64,000 bases of DNA, taken from the NCBI GenBank assembly GCA_021286645.1, contig JAJTBZ010000037.1, positions 56,533-120,532 of the forward strand, read 5' to 3'. Every line of letters begins with the position of its first letter. The first letter of the stretch is position 1. Below, one piece after another: positions 1 through 9,461 of the stretch. A program made the position numbers and the translations under genes. The notes under the pieces are model-generated. The model did no database searches. It was not told where the DNA came from and worked only from the letters and a program-made list of their open reading frames with translations. The DNA comes from Ignavibacteria bacterium (GTDB lineage Bacteria > Bacteroidota > Ignavibacteria > Ignavibacteriales > Ignavibacteriaceae).

Positions 1-1303
1 AAACCAGACTGCCAAGAATAATTGCTGCGCAGCCATAGAGCATAAATTGAAAACCTGTTGATAAGAAAATGCATCCCCAGAAGACCATCGAAATAATTGC
101 CGGCAATGGAAACAAAGGCATAGTATAAGGGAACGATTCATTCCTTTTTTTTCTTCGGTAGAGAATAAGTCCGATTGTCTGGCCAATGAATTGGACAATT
201 ATTCGCATTACCACAATGGCTGTTATAACTTCTTTCAACTTAAAAAGGAGACTAAAACAGAAGGCGATAGCACCAAGTGTAAGAAGCGAGATGTGCGGAA
301 AATGTTTGGTCGGGTGTATTTTACTGAACACGCGAAAGAAATTGCCATCGAGAGCCGCGGCGTACGGAACCCTGGAATAGCCGAGCATTACCGCGAAGAG
401 GGAGGCGAAGGCGATCCACAGAATAAGAATCGTTGCGAAATAAGCCGCCTGTTTACCATAGATAAATTCAATGAATGTGCTAACGATAAATTGTGAGCCG
501 CGGATAGTGCTCGCGGGCAGAACTCCTGAAATGCCTGAAGCCATGGCGAGATAAATGAAGGTAATGCCCGCAATGGAGAGAAACATACTGCGTGGAATTA
601 CTCGCTTTGGTTGTTGTACTTCGCCTCCTATATGGCAAACATTATAGTAACCGAGATAGCAGTATATTGTTTGTACGGTTGACATACCTAAAACACCAAA
701 GAATGCGAAAGACAATTCATGGGGTAATATATTATTTGCCATGAACACCGAAGACCGGAAGTGTGTGGCCGCTCCAAAAATGATCCATGCGAGTGTACAC
801 ATAACACCGCCCCACAGTATAAGTGATATCTTACCAACGCTGCCAATTTTTCTGTACAATAGCGCGGTAAGTGCAATGACCAAAGTACCACTTACAATTT
901 TTTGTTGTATTGGCGTAAGAGGATATAAGTATGAGGCGTACTGGGCGAAGCCAATACTTCCGGAAGCAATAACCAGCGGGGCTTGTATAATTGTTTGCCA
1001 AATAAAAAGAAACGAGAAAAATCCACCGAGGCGGAAAGGTTTATACGTCTCCCTTAGGAAATTATAGCTGCCTCCGGCAAAAGGAAATTTTGTGCCAAGC
1101 TCAGACCACGTAAATGCATCAATGCAGGCGACGGCTGCTCCAAGCAGCCAGGGAAGAATAGCACTGCTGCCCGCCATATTCAGAAATACAAGGGGCAGAA
1201 CAACAAATGGTCCTATTCCTACCATATCAATCATATTAATGGCGGTTGCCTGCGTGAGATTTATTTCCCTCGTTAGCTTTTCGCCACTGTTGTTATTGCT
1301 CAT
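1..1303 (-). CDS. APC-family amino acid permease, C-terminus cut by window edge
   Basis: The minus strand is open from an ATG at 1303 to the left edge, about 434 codons with no stop. The protein is very hydrophobic, with repeated membrane segments. Its N-terminus is MSNNNSGEKLTREINL, followed by a first helix holding the glycine-rich MVGIGPF motif that marks the unwound substrate-binding helix of APC transporters. A later FAGGSYNF stretch also fits the family. It would import or exchange amino acids across the inner membrane; the substrate cannot be told. The start has an AAAGGAA ribosome binding site and overlaps the end of the upstream PIG-L gene by 11 bases, so the two are probably co-transcribed with hemW. 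The remaining C-terminus lies outside the window. Confidence 0.88.
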   Translation of the reverse strand, partial: MSNNNSGEKLTREINLTQATAINMIDMVGIGPFVVLPLVFLNMAGSSAILPWLLGAAVACIDAFTWSELGTKFPFAGGSYNFLRETYKPFRLGGFFSFLFIWQTIIQAPLVIASGSIGFAQYASYLYPLTPIQQKIVSGTLVIALTALLYRKIGSVGKISLILWGGVMCTLAWIIFGAATHFRSSVFMANNILPHELSFAFFGVLGMSTVQTIYCYLGYYNVCHIGGEVQQPKRVIPRSMFLSIAGITFIYLAMASGISGVLPASTIRGSQFIVSTFIEFIYGKQAAYFATILILWIAFASLFAVMLGYSRVPYAAALDGNFFRVFSKIHPTKHFPHISLLTLGAIAFCFSLLFKLKEVITAIVVMRIIVQFIGQTIGLILYRRKKRNESFPYTMPLFPLPAIISMVFWGCIFLSTGFQFMLYGCAAIILGSLV

Positions 1304-2186
1304 TATATTCCTTTACCGGATAAGGTGCAGTAATGAAATTAGAGAATAATTGCTCCGCCTTTTTATGCGCGCTTGCCGCGTTAATATCGAAGAGATAAAA
1401 ATCTTCTACATCGCCGCCGTTCATGTATAGCTGCATGGTGCCTTGCGATTTATGCTCGGCAATGACCCAGTTAGCAATTACCTTGTAATTGAGTTTATTC
1501 TTAAAACCGAACGGGATAGTTCTGTCGGTATGATAAACACGGGGAGCCCCGGTTATTTGCGTATTTGGTTCATCTGGCAGTCCCGTATAAGTAAAACGCG
1601 ATGTATCGGGTTTTGACGAGACTGAATAGCCAAGAATAACGGGACGGCTACTCTCCGGGCAATTTTTCACCGCTTCCAAAGCGAGCAATGAAGCCATTTT
1701 ATGGTGCCCGTGTGTTTCGGGTACAGGCAGCAGGCAGAAAACAAAATCATAATGGTTTGTACCAATTAATTCCGCGAGTCTGGCTTTTATCATGGTGATA
1801 TTCCAGGCCCCGTGTGTTACATCATTTTTATCAAGCGTATATCGGGTGTCTTTTTGATCCATAAAATAATAATTATGAATACCCATTATCTTTCCCCCGT
1901 TCATTAGCTCGGTTTTTCTAATCGATGGCAGAAATTTACGACCGCTTTGTTCATCGGTAAGCGGCAGGCCGTAGTATGCTTCAGCGAGAGTCGAATACTT
2001 ATACCCTCCTTCGCCATTGGTCACGAGAAATAAATCAACCGTGCCTTTCAGGTCGTGGGTGATACGGTAAATTGTAATAGCAGCACCTGTTTCATCATCG
2101 GGGTGAGCCGTAACCAGAAGTACCCTGGGTCCTTCAGCTAAAATAAGGCATGAAAATAGGAGTAACAGTGAGAATATTTTTTTCAT
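1293..2186 (-). CDS. PIG-L family deacetylase, exported
   Basis: The 297-residue protein has a signal peptide (MKKIFSLLLLFSCLILAEG) and then VLLVTAHPDDETG, the AHPDDE zinc-binding motif of PIG-L/LmbE N-acetylglucosaminyl deacetylases. A later PETHGHHK segment probably supplies another metal ligand. Family members remove acetyl groups from N-acetylglucosamine-type substrates; the export signal suggests an envelope substrate, but this is inference. A longer frame opens with TTG at 2201; the ATG at 2186 is preferred because AAGGA lies five bases upstream and the signal peptide begins there. The gene lies 15 bases after hemW and overlaps the permease start. Confidence 0.88.
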   Translation of the reverse strand: MKKIFSLLLLFSCLILAEGPRVLLVTAHPDDETGAAITIYRITHDLKGTVDLFLVTNGEGGYKYSTLAEAYYGLPLTDEQSGRKFLPSIRKTELMNGGKIMGIHNYYFMDQKDTRYTLDKNDVTHGAWNITMIKARLAELIGTNHYDFVFCLLPVPETHGHHKMASLLALEAVKNCPESSRPVILGYSVSSKPDTSRFTYTGLPDEPNTQITGAPRVYHTDRTIPFGFKNKLNYKVIANWVIAEHKSQGTMQLYMNGGDVEDFYLFDINAASAHKKAEQLFSNFITAPYPVKEYNEQ

Positions 2187-2201
2187 AATAATCCTTCGCA
2201 A

Positions 2202-3332
2202 TTATTGCAATCGTTCTAAAATTTCATCGCATACAGCATAACCCTTTGGGGTTAACCGCAGTATATCGCCCTGTTTCGAGATGAATCCTTCATGAAGCAA
2301 TTGGCTGAAAAGGGCTTTGTTGGTATTCAGTAATTCAGCGCCAAATTTTTGGGAAAAGATATGAGTATCTAACCCGTTGCTCCGAAGGGCGAGCATAATA
2401 TATTCTTCCGCGGCCATAGCGGGAGTAATTTTTTCGGAGCCAGCCTGTGCATGTCCCACGCGCAAAATGGCCGCGTGATATTGTGATAATGCAGTATAAT
2501 TATGCCATCGGGTATTGTGCACAAATGAATGTGCCGAAGGCCCGAACGATAAATAATCATCGTAATGCCAATAATGATTATTGTGCTTACATTCGAAGCC
2601 GGGTTTGCAAAAATTGGAAACTTCGTATTGTGTATACCCGTGGCGGGCAAGATATTCTATGGTGATTTCATACAGGTCGGCATCGTAATCCGTATCCTGC
2701 ATAGTAACTTTTCCATCCAGAACCAATTTATTGAGTATGGTGCCATGCTCGAGTATCAGGCTGTACGCAGATATATGGTTGACCGGCAGGTTTACCGCTG
2801 TCTCCAGGTTCTCGAGCCATAGATCGGAAGTTTGTCCCGGCAGGTTGAAAATAAGATCGATATTTATATTATCAAAACCGGCGCGGGTAGCTTCAAGCAC
2901 AGCAGTTCCGGCCTGCTCAGCGGAATGGATTCGGGTAAGAAACTCTAAGTCTCTTTCCTGAAAAGATTGTATCCCGATACTTAACCGGTTAACTCCCGCT
3001 GCACGAAAACCACGCAATTTTTCGTTGGAAAGAGTGCCGGGGTTCGATTCGAGCGTTATCTCGGGTTGAGAAGAAATAGAGAAGGCGGAATGTAATGAAG
3101 TTAATATCCGTTCAATTTGTGCAGGCGTCAATAATGAAGGGGTGCCGCCGCCGAAAAAAATGGTATCAAAATGATGAGACTTGCCATACAATACCGAGTA
3201 ATATTGTATCTCCTGCTCAAGGACAGCAATAAAATCATTTTCTTTGCCGGGTGTTATTATTGAATAAAAATCACAATAAATACACTTATGGGCACAAAAT
3301 GGAACATGAATATATAACGCCGAATTTTGCAA
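2202..3332 (-). CDS. hemW: HemW-type radical SAM heme chaperone
   Basis: The 376-residue protein opens with the radical SAM cluster motif CAHKCIYC (Cys13, Cys17, Cys20), followed by Asp-Phe. The Phe where HemN has a fourth Cys is the known difference between HemW and the true anaerobic coproporphyrinogen oxidase HemN. GGGTPS follows, as expected for SAM binding, and the C-terminus has the HemN-type winged-helix region. The length is normal for HemW. HemW proteins bind heme and deliver it to cytoplasmic-side targets. It is the first gene of a tight minus-strand cluster with the PIG-L deacetylase and the permease, with no obvious functional link to either. Confidence 0.92.
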   Translation of the reverse strand: MQNSALYIHVPFCAHKCIYCDFYSIITPGKENDFIAVLEQEIQYYSVLYGKSHHFDTIFFGGGTPSLLTPAQIERILTSLHSAFSISSQPEITLESNPGTLSNEKLRGFRAAGVNRLSIGIQSFQERDLEFLTRIHSAEQAGTAVLEATRAGFDNINIDLIFNLPGQTSDLWLENLETAVNLPVNHISAYSLILEHGTILNKLVLDGKVTMQDTDYDADLYEITIEYLARHGYTQYEVSNFCKPGFECKHNNHYWHYDDYLSFGPSAHSFVHNTRWHNYTALSQYHAAILRVGHAQAGSEKITPAMAAEEYIMLALRSNGLDTHIFSQKFGAELLNTNKALFSQLLHEGFISKQGDILRLTPKGYAVCDEILERLQ

Positions 3333-3402
3333 AATTCTATCTTTTCAAATCTTGAATAGTTATATTGATAACAAGAAGTAAAATAAGGTAATTCCCTAAA
3401 AT

Positions 3403-3846
3403 ATGAATGAAGCATGCCAAATTGCCATAGTACCGTTTACCGGGGTATACTACAGCGATGAAGTTGCCCTGCGGACGAGGGTTTTGCGTAAACCCCTGGG
3501 CATGCAATATACCAGGGAACAATTGCAAGAGGATGACAGTGATGTGCACTTGCATGCCATGATTGGAGATCAACTGGCGGGCTGCCTTTTACTGCGACGA
3601 ATTGACAGCCATTTGTTTCAGATAAGGCAGGTAGCTGTTAAACCGGAAGTGCAAAGGAAAGGCATTGGAACGCAATTAGTTTTGAAAGCGGAAACGCTGG
3701 TACGTGAGCAGGGCGGAAGCAATATACTACTCCATTCCCGAAAGACTGCAATACCATTTTACCAGACACTGGGCTACTCGGTAATAAGTGAAGAGTACAT
3801 TGAAGTGAGTCTGCCGCACCGGACCATGCAAAAGATTCTTGAATAG
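3403..3846 (+). CDS. GNAT-family N-acetyltransferase
   Basis: The 147-residue protein fits a single GNAT domain. The acetyl-CoA signature is visible as QVAVKPEVQRKGIGTQLV (strand 4, then the R/Q-x-x-G-x-G/A loop). The C-terminal PFYQTLGYSV stretch is the usual last helix and strand. It transfers an acetyl group from acetyl-CoA to an unknown amine. No strong ribosome binding site precedes the ATG. It stands alone, divergent from hemW and convergent with the alpha/beta hydrolase, and a stem-loop separates it from the latter. Confidence 0.88.
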   Translation: MNEACQIAIVPFTGVYYSDEVALRTRVLRKPLGMQYTREQLQEDDSDVHLHAMIGDQLAGCLLLRRIDSHLFQIRQVAVKPEVQRKGIGTQLVLKAETLVREQGGSNILLHSRKTAIPFYQTLGYSVISEEYIEVSLPHRTMQKILE

Positions 3847-3850
3847 ACTA

Positions 3851-3876
3851 CCGGCTGCATTAATCTATGCAGCCGG
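3851..3876. terminator. Stem-loop between convergent genes
   Basis: CCGGCTGCAT and ATGCAGCCGG form a perfect 10-bp inverted repeat around a 6-base loop. It lies between the stop of the GNAT gene and the stop of the alpha/beta hydrolase, which face each other. There is no U-run on either side, so it is a probable shared 3' end structure and not a textbook intrinsic terminator. Confidence 0.6.
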
Positions 3877-3886
3877 CAGTAGAGAA

Positions 3887-4675
3887 TTATTTACAAAGGG
3901 GAAGAAAATCTCGTATTGCAGAGTTAGCCAACTCGGGTTGTTCAAAAGGGGCAAGGTGTCCTGCTTCCGGAATAATAATACAGGTTGACTGCGGTAATAA
4001 CCCTGCCATTTCCTGCATAATCGCGGGAGAACTAAAAGAATCATGCTCGCCGCAAACTAACAGTACGGGTACCTGAATATGGGGTAAGGCGCGGGTCGTA
4101 TCGGTACGTGCAGCCATAGCGAGCAGACAGCCCTTTATGCCAATCGCGCCATTTTTCAGGCAATCGTTCAGCAATGTGGTATATTTACCACCAAGACGCT
4201 CAATTGAAGGCTGGTAAACCGTTGTGGGCAGAAAATCGCGCACATAGTGTTCGGGCCCACTGCTATTTACTTTTTTAATACCTGCAGCACGATTAATTTT
4301 ACCCGCGTTCGTATCGGCCTCTGCTTTAGTATCACAAAGAATCGCGCCCGAAAACCTTTCCGGGTTGCGCTCAAGGGCGCGGAGTGTTATATACCCGCCC
4401 ATTGAAAGGCCGCAAATAACTGCTTTTTCAATTCCTTCAGCATCTAATATCATGAGAGCATCATCTACCATCTGCTCAACGGTGTATTGCCCGTCGCCTA
4501 CGGTGGACTCGCCTAAACCACGCAGATCATACGTTATACAGTAATACTTATCCTGCAAAGCAGCGATTTGCTCGCTCCACATTGCTGCGGTAAGCGGGAA
4601 ACCGTGCACGAACAGGATTGCCGGATGAGAACTTTTACCATGACAGTAAACAGCAAGGTTGTTAATTAATTTCAT
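3887..4675 (-). CDS. Alpha/beta hydrolase
   Basis: The 262-residue protein has a full alpha/beta hydrolase triad: the nucleophile elbow GLSMGG with Ser91, Asp212 in CGEHDSF, and His240 in EAGHLAP. The oxyanion region HGFPLT is near residue 25. The family resemblance is closest to the PcaD/BioH-like group of small soluble esterases; the substrate is unknown. No signal peptide is seen, so it should act in the cytoplasm. Its ATG lies 4 bases after the stop of the upstream PEGA lipoprotein gene, so the two are probably translated from one message. Confidence 0.88.
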   Translation of the reverse strand: MKLINNLAVYCHGKSSHPAILFVHGFPLTAAMWSEQIAALQDKYYCITYDLRGLGESTVGDGQYTVEQMVDDALMILDAEGIEKAVICGLSMGGYITLRALERNPERFSGAILCDTKAEADTNAGKINRAAGIKKVNSSGPEHYVRDFLPTTVYQPSIERLGGKYTTLLNDCLKNGAIGIKGCLLAMAARTDTTRALPHIQVPVLLVCGEHDSFSSPAIMQEMAGLLPQSTCIIIPEAGHLAPFEQPELANSAIRDFLPLCK

Positions 4676-4679
4676 ATAC

Positions 4680-5714
4680 CTAATCCGAAGATGCTGCCTG
4701 AAATACAGGGTTCCAGATCATGCCATCTTTATTAAATGAACGATCCTGTGACTGCAAGTAAACAATGGCAGCAAGTTTAGTTTTATCCCAATCGGCGCTG
4801 ATCGGGACGGAAAATGTAGCAGAAACTCTTGCGCCGGCTTTCATAGGGCTTATCCCAATGCCATTTTCATCACCAAACATGGCACGGGTAACATTGTAAA
4901 ATTCTTTTTCACCATTTGACCCGGGGGCACTTGGATACGTGACAACTTTTTGAATAAGTGGCATATACATTTTCAGACGGGAGAAATTTACCCCTGTAGG
5001 ATTGATGCATTTTATTGTAACTAAAATATCGAAGTTATTCCCGTTCACCTGGCCGGTTACTCCAAGCTTAAACGCCGGTGGCAAGGGCAATTGATTACGG
5101 ATTTGAGTATTAATCTCCCCGGAATCGGTGGCAATGGATATCTGATAACCATCCACAAATAAGCTGGGGCATCCCATAGTAGGATCGTAGAAATTTAACC
5201 TGTTTTCAACAATATTTTTCGCTGCAAGATACATTGGATCTTTTGGAGAGGGTACTTTCGAGGGGTATTTTACCGCTATTACTTTGGTACGGGGATAAAC
5301 GTTTTTCAGTAAATCCTCGATTATCGCGTTTGAATTTACGCATGGTTTGCAATCGACATTCGCGAAATCCTCTAATAGTACTGTCTTTACCGTTGAGAAG
5401 AGGAATGTGAGTGAATACGAAGAATCTGCCTGAACGAGTACTGTTTGGCTTTGATATGAATAGCCTGGCGCGATAATGATTATGGTATGCCTCCCGCTCG
5501 GGAGAGATAATACAGAATCAGCAGGTGTGAATACTTGTTGGTTATCTACTTTTACCACCGCGTTATCGGCATCGGTATAGATATGAACAGTGCCAGAACC
5601 TGTCACAGGAGTAAGGGGCTGTGAGGGTGGTTGAGTTTTACAGCCAAAATGGGCTGCGGCCAAAAGAACGAATAAAACGCTACGTAATACGGCCATTTGT
5701 TTCGTTAATTTCAT
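4680..5714 (-). CDS. Putative lipoprotein with PEGA and Omp28/thioredoxin-like domains
   Basis: The 344-residue protein starts at the ATG at 5714, which has GGAAAG five bases upstream; a longer frame from 5765 has no such site. The N-terminus MKLTKQMAVLRSVLFVLLAA ends in HFGC, a possible but non-standard lipobox. Roughly residues 40-105 resemble a PEGA domain (GTVHIYTDADNAVV, then SLPSGRHTIII). After that VLLEDFANVDCKPC places a CxxC after a strand, as in Omp28-related and thioredoxin-fold proteins, and GCPSLFVDG resembles the cis-Pro loop. It is probably an outer-envelope protein that handles thiols or disulfides. It is co-transcribed with the downstream hydrolase. Confidence 0.72.
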   Translation of the reverse strand: MKLTKQMAVLRSVLFVLLAAAHFGCKTQPPSQPLTPVTGSGTVHIYTDADNAVVKVDNQQVFTPADSVLSLPSGRHTIIIIAPGYSYQSQTVLVQADSSYSLTFLFSTVKTVLLEDFANVDCKPCVNSNAIIEDLLKNVYPRTKVIAVKYPSKVPSPKDPMYLAAKNIVENRLNFYDPTMGCPSLFVDGYQISIATDSGEINTQIRNQLPLPPAFKLGVTGQVNGNNFDILVTIKCINPTGVNFSRLKMYMPLIQKVVTYPSAPGSNGEKEFYNVTRAMFGDENGIGISPMKAGARVSATFSVPISADWDKTKLAAIVYLQSQDRSFNKDGMIWNPVFQAASSD

Positions 5715-5982
5715 GTTCTTTCCGGATATATGAAGAGTTGGGAATTTATACAGGTAAAAATACAATCTGCCCGCAGTATTACCAAACCGTTTACCACGAA
5801 ATTATCGGGGCGGTACTGCCGCCTTTGTAGAGAGTGGAGGGGGTAAATTTTACGTGGATTTTTTACGATAATATAAGATATATTATACAGTTCCTTGAAG
5901 GCAAAAAATTGTTTGCTGTAAAGGGGAATAGTCTTATTTTGTTTCCCCTGTTTTGTAGAGAAATATTTAATTAAAGGATACT

Positions 5983-8900
5983 ATGCAACATCGATACACA
6001 GTACAAATATTTACGAAGATTCAGCTCGTAGTTCTCGCGCTGATCGTAATGACTTCTATCGGGTTAGCGCAGGATGATACGTATTATTCTGCCATTAATC
6101 CCGCCAGTGTTAACTTTATTTCTGATCTCAAAGGCCGCATCAGGGCACCATACACCAAAATAGCGTATGCGAGCTATGACGAAACAAACGTGGCTAATTT
6201 TTCATCGTATGTTTATAACGGAACCCAGAGAGCAGTGAACTGCGTTTACTCAGGATATGTGTACGTATATACTCCTCCATTCGCCTGGGGAACAATGAGT
6301 CGCGAGCATACCTGGTGTCATAGCTGGATGCCGACATATTCTTCAACCAGCGGTGATGAATATGCAGATCAGCATCACTTGTTTCCTACTGAACAGAACC
6401 ATGCCAATGGTGTACGAAGCAATCACCCGCTTGGTATAGTTACCCAGGTGCAATCTACATTTCTGGAATGTAAATATGGTAAAGATGCAAACGGGAATAC
6501 GGTTTTTGAACCACGAGACAGGCATAAAGGAGATGCTGCCCGTGCACTATTATATATGGCCATGAAGTATGACGGTGTAAATAATAACGCATGGACATTC
6601 AACTGGTTAAATGGAACCCGCCTGCCATCGACTTCCGAAGGCCCGATGGATCTAAATTTGCTTATTCAGTGGCACAAGCAGGACCCGCCGGATAAATGGG
6701 AAGTAGACCGTAATAATTATGTACAGAGTATTCAGAGCAATCGTAATCCATTCGTAGATCATCCTGAATATGTTAATTATATTAACTTTAATGATATTTC
6801 TTTGCTTTCGCCAACGTATGCGGCAGAACCCGAAAACTTTATAACCAATTTGACGGCTACTACCGGCAGCGGTAAAGTTACTCTTAACTGGACTGATGCG
6901 GCAGCCGGCGCACAGGCCCCAAGCGGATACCTGATTGAAGCATATAGCACGAATAATTACTTTATTCCAATTGATGGATCGACATATACAGATGACACAA
7001 ATCTAAGTGATGGCGTTGCGCGTGTTAATGTCGCGCACGGCTCGGGACACACCTACACTTTTAACGGGCTCTCATCCGGAACTACGTATTATTTTCGGGT
7101 ATACTCGTACAATGGTACAGGAACCAGTGTTAACTATAAGATAGTAGGAACAATTCCTTCGGTATCTGCAACGGTTACAACGGCAGATCCCGCGGTAGAA
7201 CCAACAAATTATCCTACCGGATTGGCAGCGGGTACAATAACTTACAACAGCATCGCGCTAACATGGACTGATGCCGCCGCCGGAACCCAGGCCCCTTCAG
7301 GTTATTTACTGATGGCAAATACAACCAACTCATTCACCGCCCCGGTTGACGGTACCGTTTATTCCGACGATATACTGTTAAGTGATGGCAGTGCCGTTGT
7401 TAATATCAGCAATCCAAGCACCGGAACGTATACGTTTAATACTCTTAATCCTAACACCACGTACTATTTCCGGATGTATTCCTATAATGGTGCAGGTGCA
7501 CAGATTAATTACAAAACTGATGGTACTGCTCCTTCGATATCTGCTACAACTGCTACTGTAGTGCTGGCAACCGAGCCAACAAATTATGTGACTAACTTCG
7601 CTGTCGGTACAGCCGCTACCAGTACTGTTACTCTTAATTGGACAGATGCTGTTGCCGGTGCACAGGCTCCTTCAGGTTATCTGATAGTGGCTAATACAAG
7701 TAATTCATTCACCGATCCGGTAGATGGCACCCAATATGCTGACGATGAAGCATTGGCAGATGGCAGCGCGATGGTGAATATTACCTATCCTTCGACGGGT
7801 ACCTATACGTTCTCGGGGTTGAATTCAGGCGTTACCTATTATTTCAGAATGTATTCCTATAATGGCCTGTCTGCTCAGATTAATTATAAAACAAGCGGTA
7901 CAGTGCCTGCAGTTTCTCAAACAACAACGGTTGGACAGGTATCCTATTCGCCGGTACTGCTCGATAATTTCAATCGTCCTAACAGCACAGTACTCGGTTC
8001 ATCGCCGAATATGCCTTCTGGCTTATCCTGGACCGAAATTGAAACATCCGCCCCGGCAAGTATCTCGATAGTAAACTTAATGGCAAGAATGGCCAGTACT
8101 ACAGCCGGAAGGGAATTTGCATTAGTTGATTTGACCAAAATTCCACAGTACCCTGTAAATTTAGACCTTGCATCACAGACCATAACATGGGCGTTCAATA
8201 TGCGTTCAACACGCGCGAATCCTTCAGGTTTTGATGCGACAAATTTTGGATACGGAGTGGTGCTGGGTAAAACTACTGCTGACGTTGGAGCGGGTAATGG
8301 ATACGCTGTAGTGCATGGTCAGTCAGGAAGCTCTGATTATATCCGATTGACGAAATTCACGAATGGTCTGGATGCGAACAGTAAATTCAGTGATATTATT
8401 GCTTCAACTACTGCTTTCACGAATGAATTCCTGAGTGTTAAGGTTACATATAACCCGCCTACTCATCAGTGGGCTCTGTATGTTGAAGGCAATGCAACAG
8501 CCTTCCCCCGAAGCGATCCGAGACAGACCAGTGCGCAGATGGGTTCTTTAACTACTGAATCTACTTATACCGGGTTACAGTTGAAGTACTTTGGAATGTT
8601 ATGGAATCATAACACTTCTGCAACAGATTCAGCAGCTTTCGATGATATTTATATTTCCGGCCCGGGCGGTTTATTACCTGTTGAACTGGTTTCATTTAAC
8701 GTGAAACAGGTTAAAGAAAACGTTGTCCTTGCCTGGAAGACAGCAACAGAAGTAAATAACTATGGTTTTTATGTAGAACGCTCACAGGATGGCATATCGT
8801 GGGATAATTTAGGTATGGTTCGCGGCGCCGGCTCTACCAGCGAAGCACATTCGTACCTGTTTAACGACAGGCCGGTTTCTGCCGGAAAATATCAATACCG

Positions 8901-9234
8901 CTTACGTCAGGTAGATAATAACGGGACTACAACATTTAGCTCCATACAATCAGTTTCGTATGAGTTTTTGCGTGGATTTGAATTGCAACAGGCATATCCC
9001 AATCCTTTCAACCCTACAACGTTAATCAGCTATAATATTAAGCAAAAGGGACTCGTCAGCCTAAAGGTTTACGATGCGCTCGGTTCAGAAGTTGCTGAGT
9101 TGGTTAATAGGGAACAGGAATCAGGATATTATTCTGTTACATTTAACGCGCATGGTTTGGTTAGCGGTACATATATATGTGTTCTACGCTCGAATGGTTT
9201 TACTGCAACCCAAAAAATTATGTTGCTAAAGTAA
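5983..9234 (+). CDS. T9SS-exported endonuclease I with FN3 repeats
   Basis: The 1083-residue protein has a signal peptide (to about residue 30) and an endonuclease I (EndA/NucM-like) domain at about 35-275. Catalytic motifs are SREHTWCHSW (Arg107, Glu108, His109), DQHHLFP (129-135) and NGVRSNHPLG (142-151). Three similar FN3-like repeats cover about 280-645. A beta-rich region of unknown type follows (about 655-890), then a PVELVSFNV linker domain. The C-terminus is a T9SS type A sorting domain beginning AYPNPFNPTT and ending with a basic-plus-hydrophobic tail. It should be secreted through T9SS and degrade extracellular DNA or RNA. It is monocistronic with a strong terminator. An AGGGGAA/TTCCCCT hairpin (5922..5949) lies in its leader; its role is unknown. 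Confidence 0.9.
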   Translation: MQHRYTVQIFTKIQLVVLALIVMTSIGLAQDDTYYSAINPASVNFISDLKGRIRAPYTKIAYASYDETNVANFSSYVYNGTQRAVNCVYSGYVYVYTPPFAWGTMSREHTWCHSWMPTYSSTSGDEYADQHHLFPTEQNHANGVRSNHPLGIVTQVQSTFLECKYGKDANGNTVFEPRDRHKGDAARALLYMAMKYDGVNNNAWTFNWLNGTRLPSTSEGPMDLNLLIQWHKQDPPDKWEVDRNNYVQSIQSNRNPFVDHPEYVNYINFNDISLLSPTYAAEPENFITNLTATTGSGKVTLNWTDAAAGAQAPSGYLIEAYSTNNYFIPIDGSTYTDDTNLSDGVARVNVAHGSGHTYTFNGLSSGTTYYFRVYSYNGTGTSVNYKIVGTIPSVSATVTTADPAVEPTNYPTGLAAGTITYNSIALTWTDAAAGTQAPSGYLLMANTTNSFTAPVDGTVYSDDILLSDGSAVVNISNPSTGTYTFNTLNPNTTYYFRMYSYNGAGAQINYKTDGTAPSISATTATVVLATEPTNYVTNFAVGTAATSTVTLNWTDAVAGAQAPSGYLIVANTSNSFTDPVDGTQYADDEALADGSAMVNITYPSTGTYTFSGLNSGVTYYFRMYSYNGLSAQINYKTSGTVPAVSQTTTVGQVSYSPVLLDNFNRPNSTVLGSSPNMPSGLSWTEIETSAPASISIVNLMARMASTTAGREFALVDLTKIPQYPVNLDLASQTITWAFNMRSTRANPSGFDATNFGYGVVLGKTTADVGAGNGYAVVHGQSGSSDYIRLTKFTNGLDANSKFSDIIASTTAFTNEFLSVKVTYNPPTHQWALYVEGNATAFPRSDPRQTSAQMGSLTTESTYTGLQLKYFGMLWNHNTSATDSAAFDDIYISGPGGLLPVELVSFNVKQVKENVVLAWKTATEVNNYGFYVERSQDGISWDNLGMVRGAGSTSEAHSYLFNDRPVSAGKYQYRLRQVDNNGTTTFSSIQSVSYEFLRGFELQQAYPNPFNPTTLISYNIKQKGLVSLKVYDALGSEVAELVNREQESGYYSVTFNAHGLVSGTYICVLRSNGFTATQKIMLLK
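6826..7935 (+). repeat. Three tandem FN3-coding repeats
   Basis: Three units of about 370 bases start near 6826, 7195 and 7570. Each codes for an FN3-like module with the same markers: LNWTDA or LTWTDA, AQAPSGYL or TQAPSGYL, and TYYFR(M/V)YSYNG. The units have diverged in DNA but keep the same spacing, so this is an old internal duplication inside the secreted nuclease. Confidence 0.8.
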
Positions 9235-9261
9235 TCGTTTAATAAAGTTCTCATATTTTAG

Positions 9262-9297
9262 GAGCCTCTTCCGTTTGTGAAGGGGCTCTTTTTTTTT
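9262..9297 (+). terminator. Intrinsic terminator of the secreted nuclease gene
   Basis: GAGCCTCTTC (9262-9271) pairs with GAAGGGGCTC (9279-9288) around a 7-base loop, with one G-U pair, and is followed by a run of nine T. It is a textbook rho-independent terminator, 28 bases after the stop codon. Confidence 0.92.
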
Positions 9298-9461
9298 GAG
9301 TGCGGCATATCACGTGCAGAAGTTTTTGTTTTACAGAACAGCCGGAATTAGTAAATTACGGTAACGGTCAAATTTATTTCCCTTTTTATTGAATTGAGCA
9401 GATACCAGTTTAACTGCTGGTATAGTAATTATTTGGGATTTAACGAGCAGAGACAGTTCGT

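Noticed and set aside
191..1349. Plus-strand ORFs (191..496, 741..1067, 1092..1349)
   Set aside because: They are antisense to the intact APC permease frame, which is open over the whole stretch and has clear family motifs.
3041..3050. GGTTCGATTC, a tRNA T-loop-like motif
   Set aside because: It is within the hemW coding sequence and no cloverleaf can be drawn around it.
5922..5949. AGGGGAA/TTCCCCT hairpin considered as a riboswitch in the nuclease leader
   Set aside because: Only a 7-bp stem with a 14-base loop is present and no known riboswitch core could be recognised; it is mentioned only as a leader hairpin.
6826..7935. Tandem repetition considered as a CRISPR or satellite repeat
   Set aside because: The units are about 370 bases, in frame and protein-coding (FN3 modules), with no short constant repeat and spacer structure.
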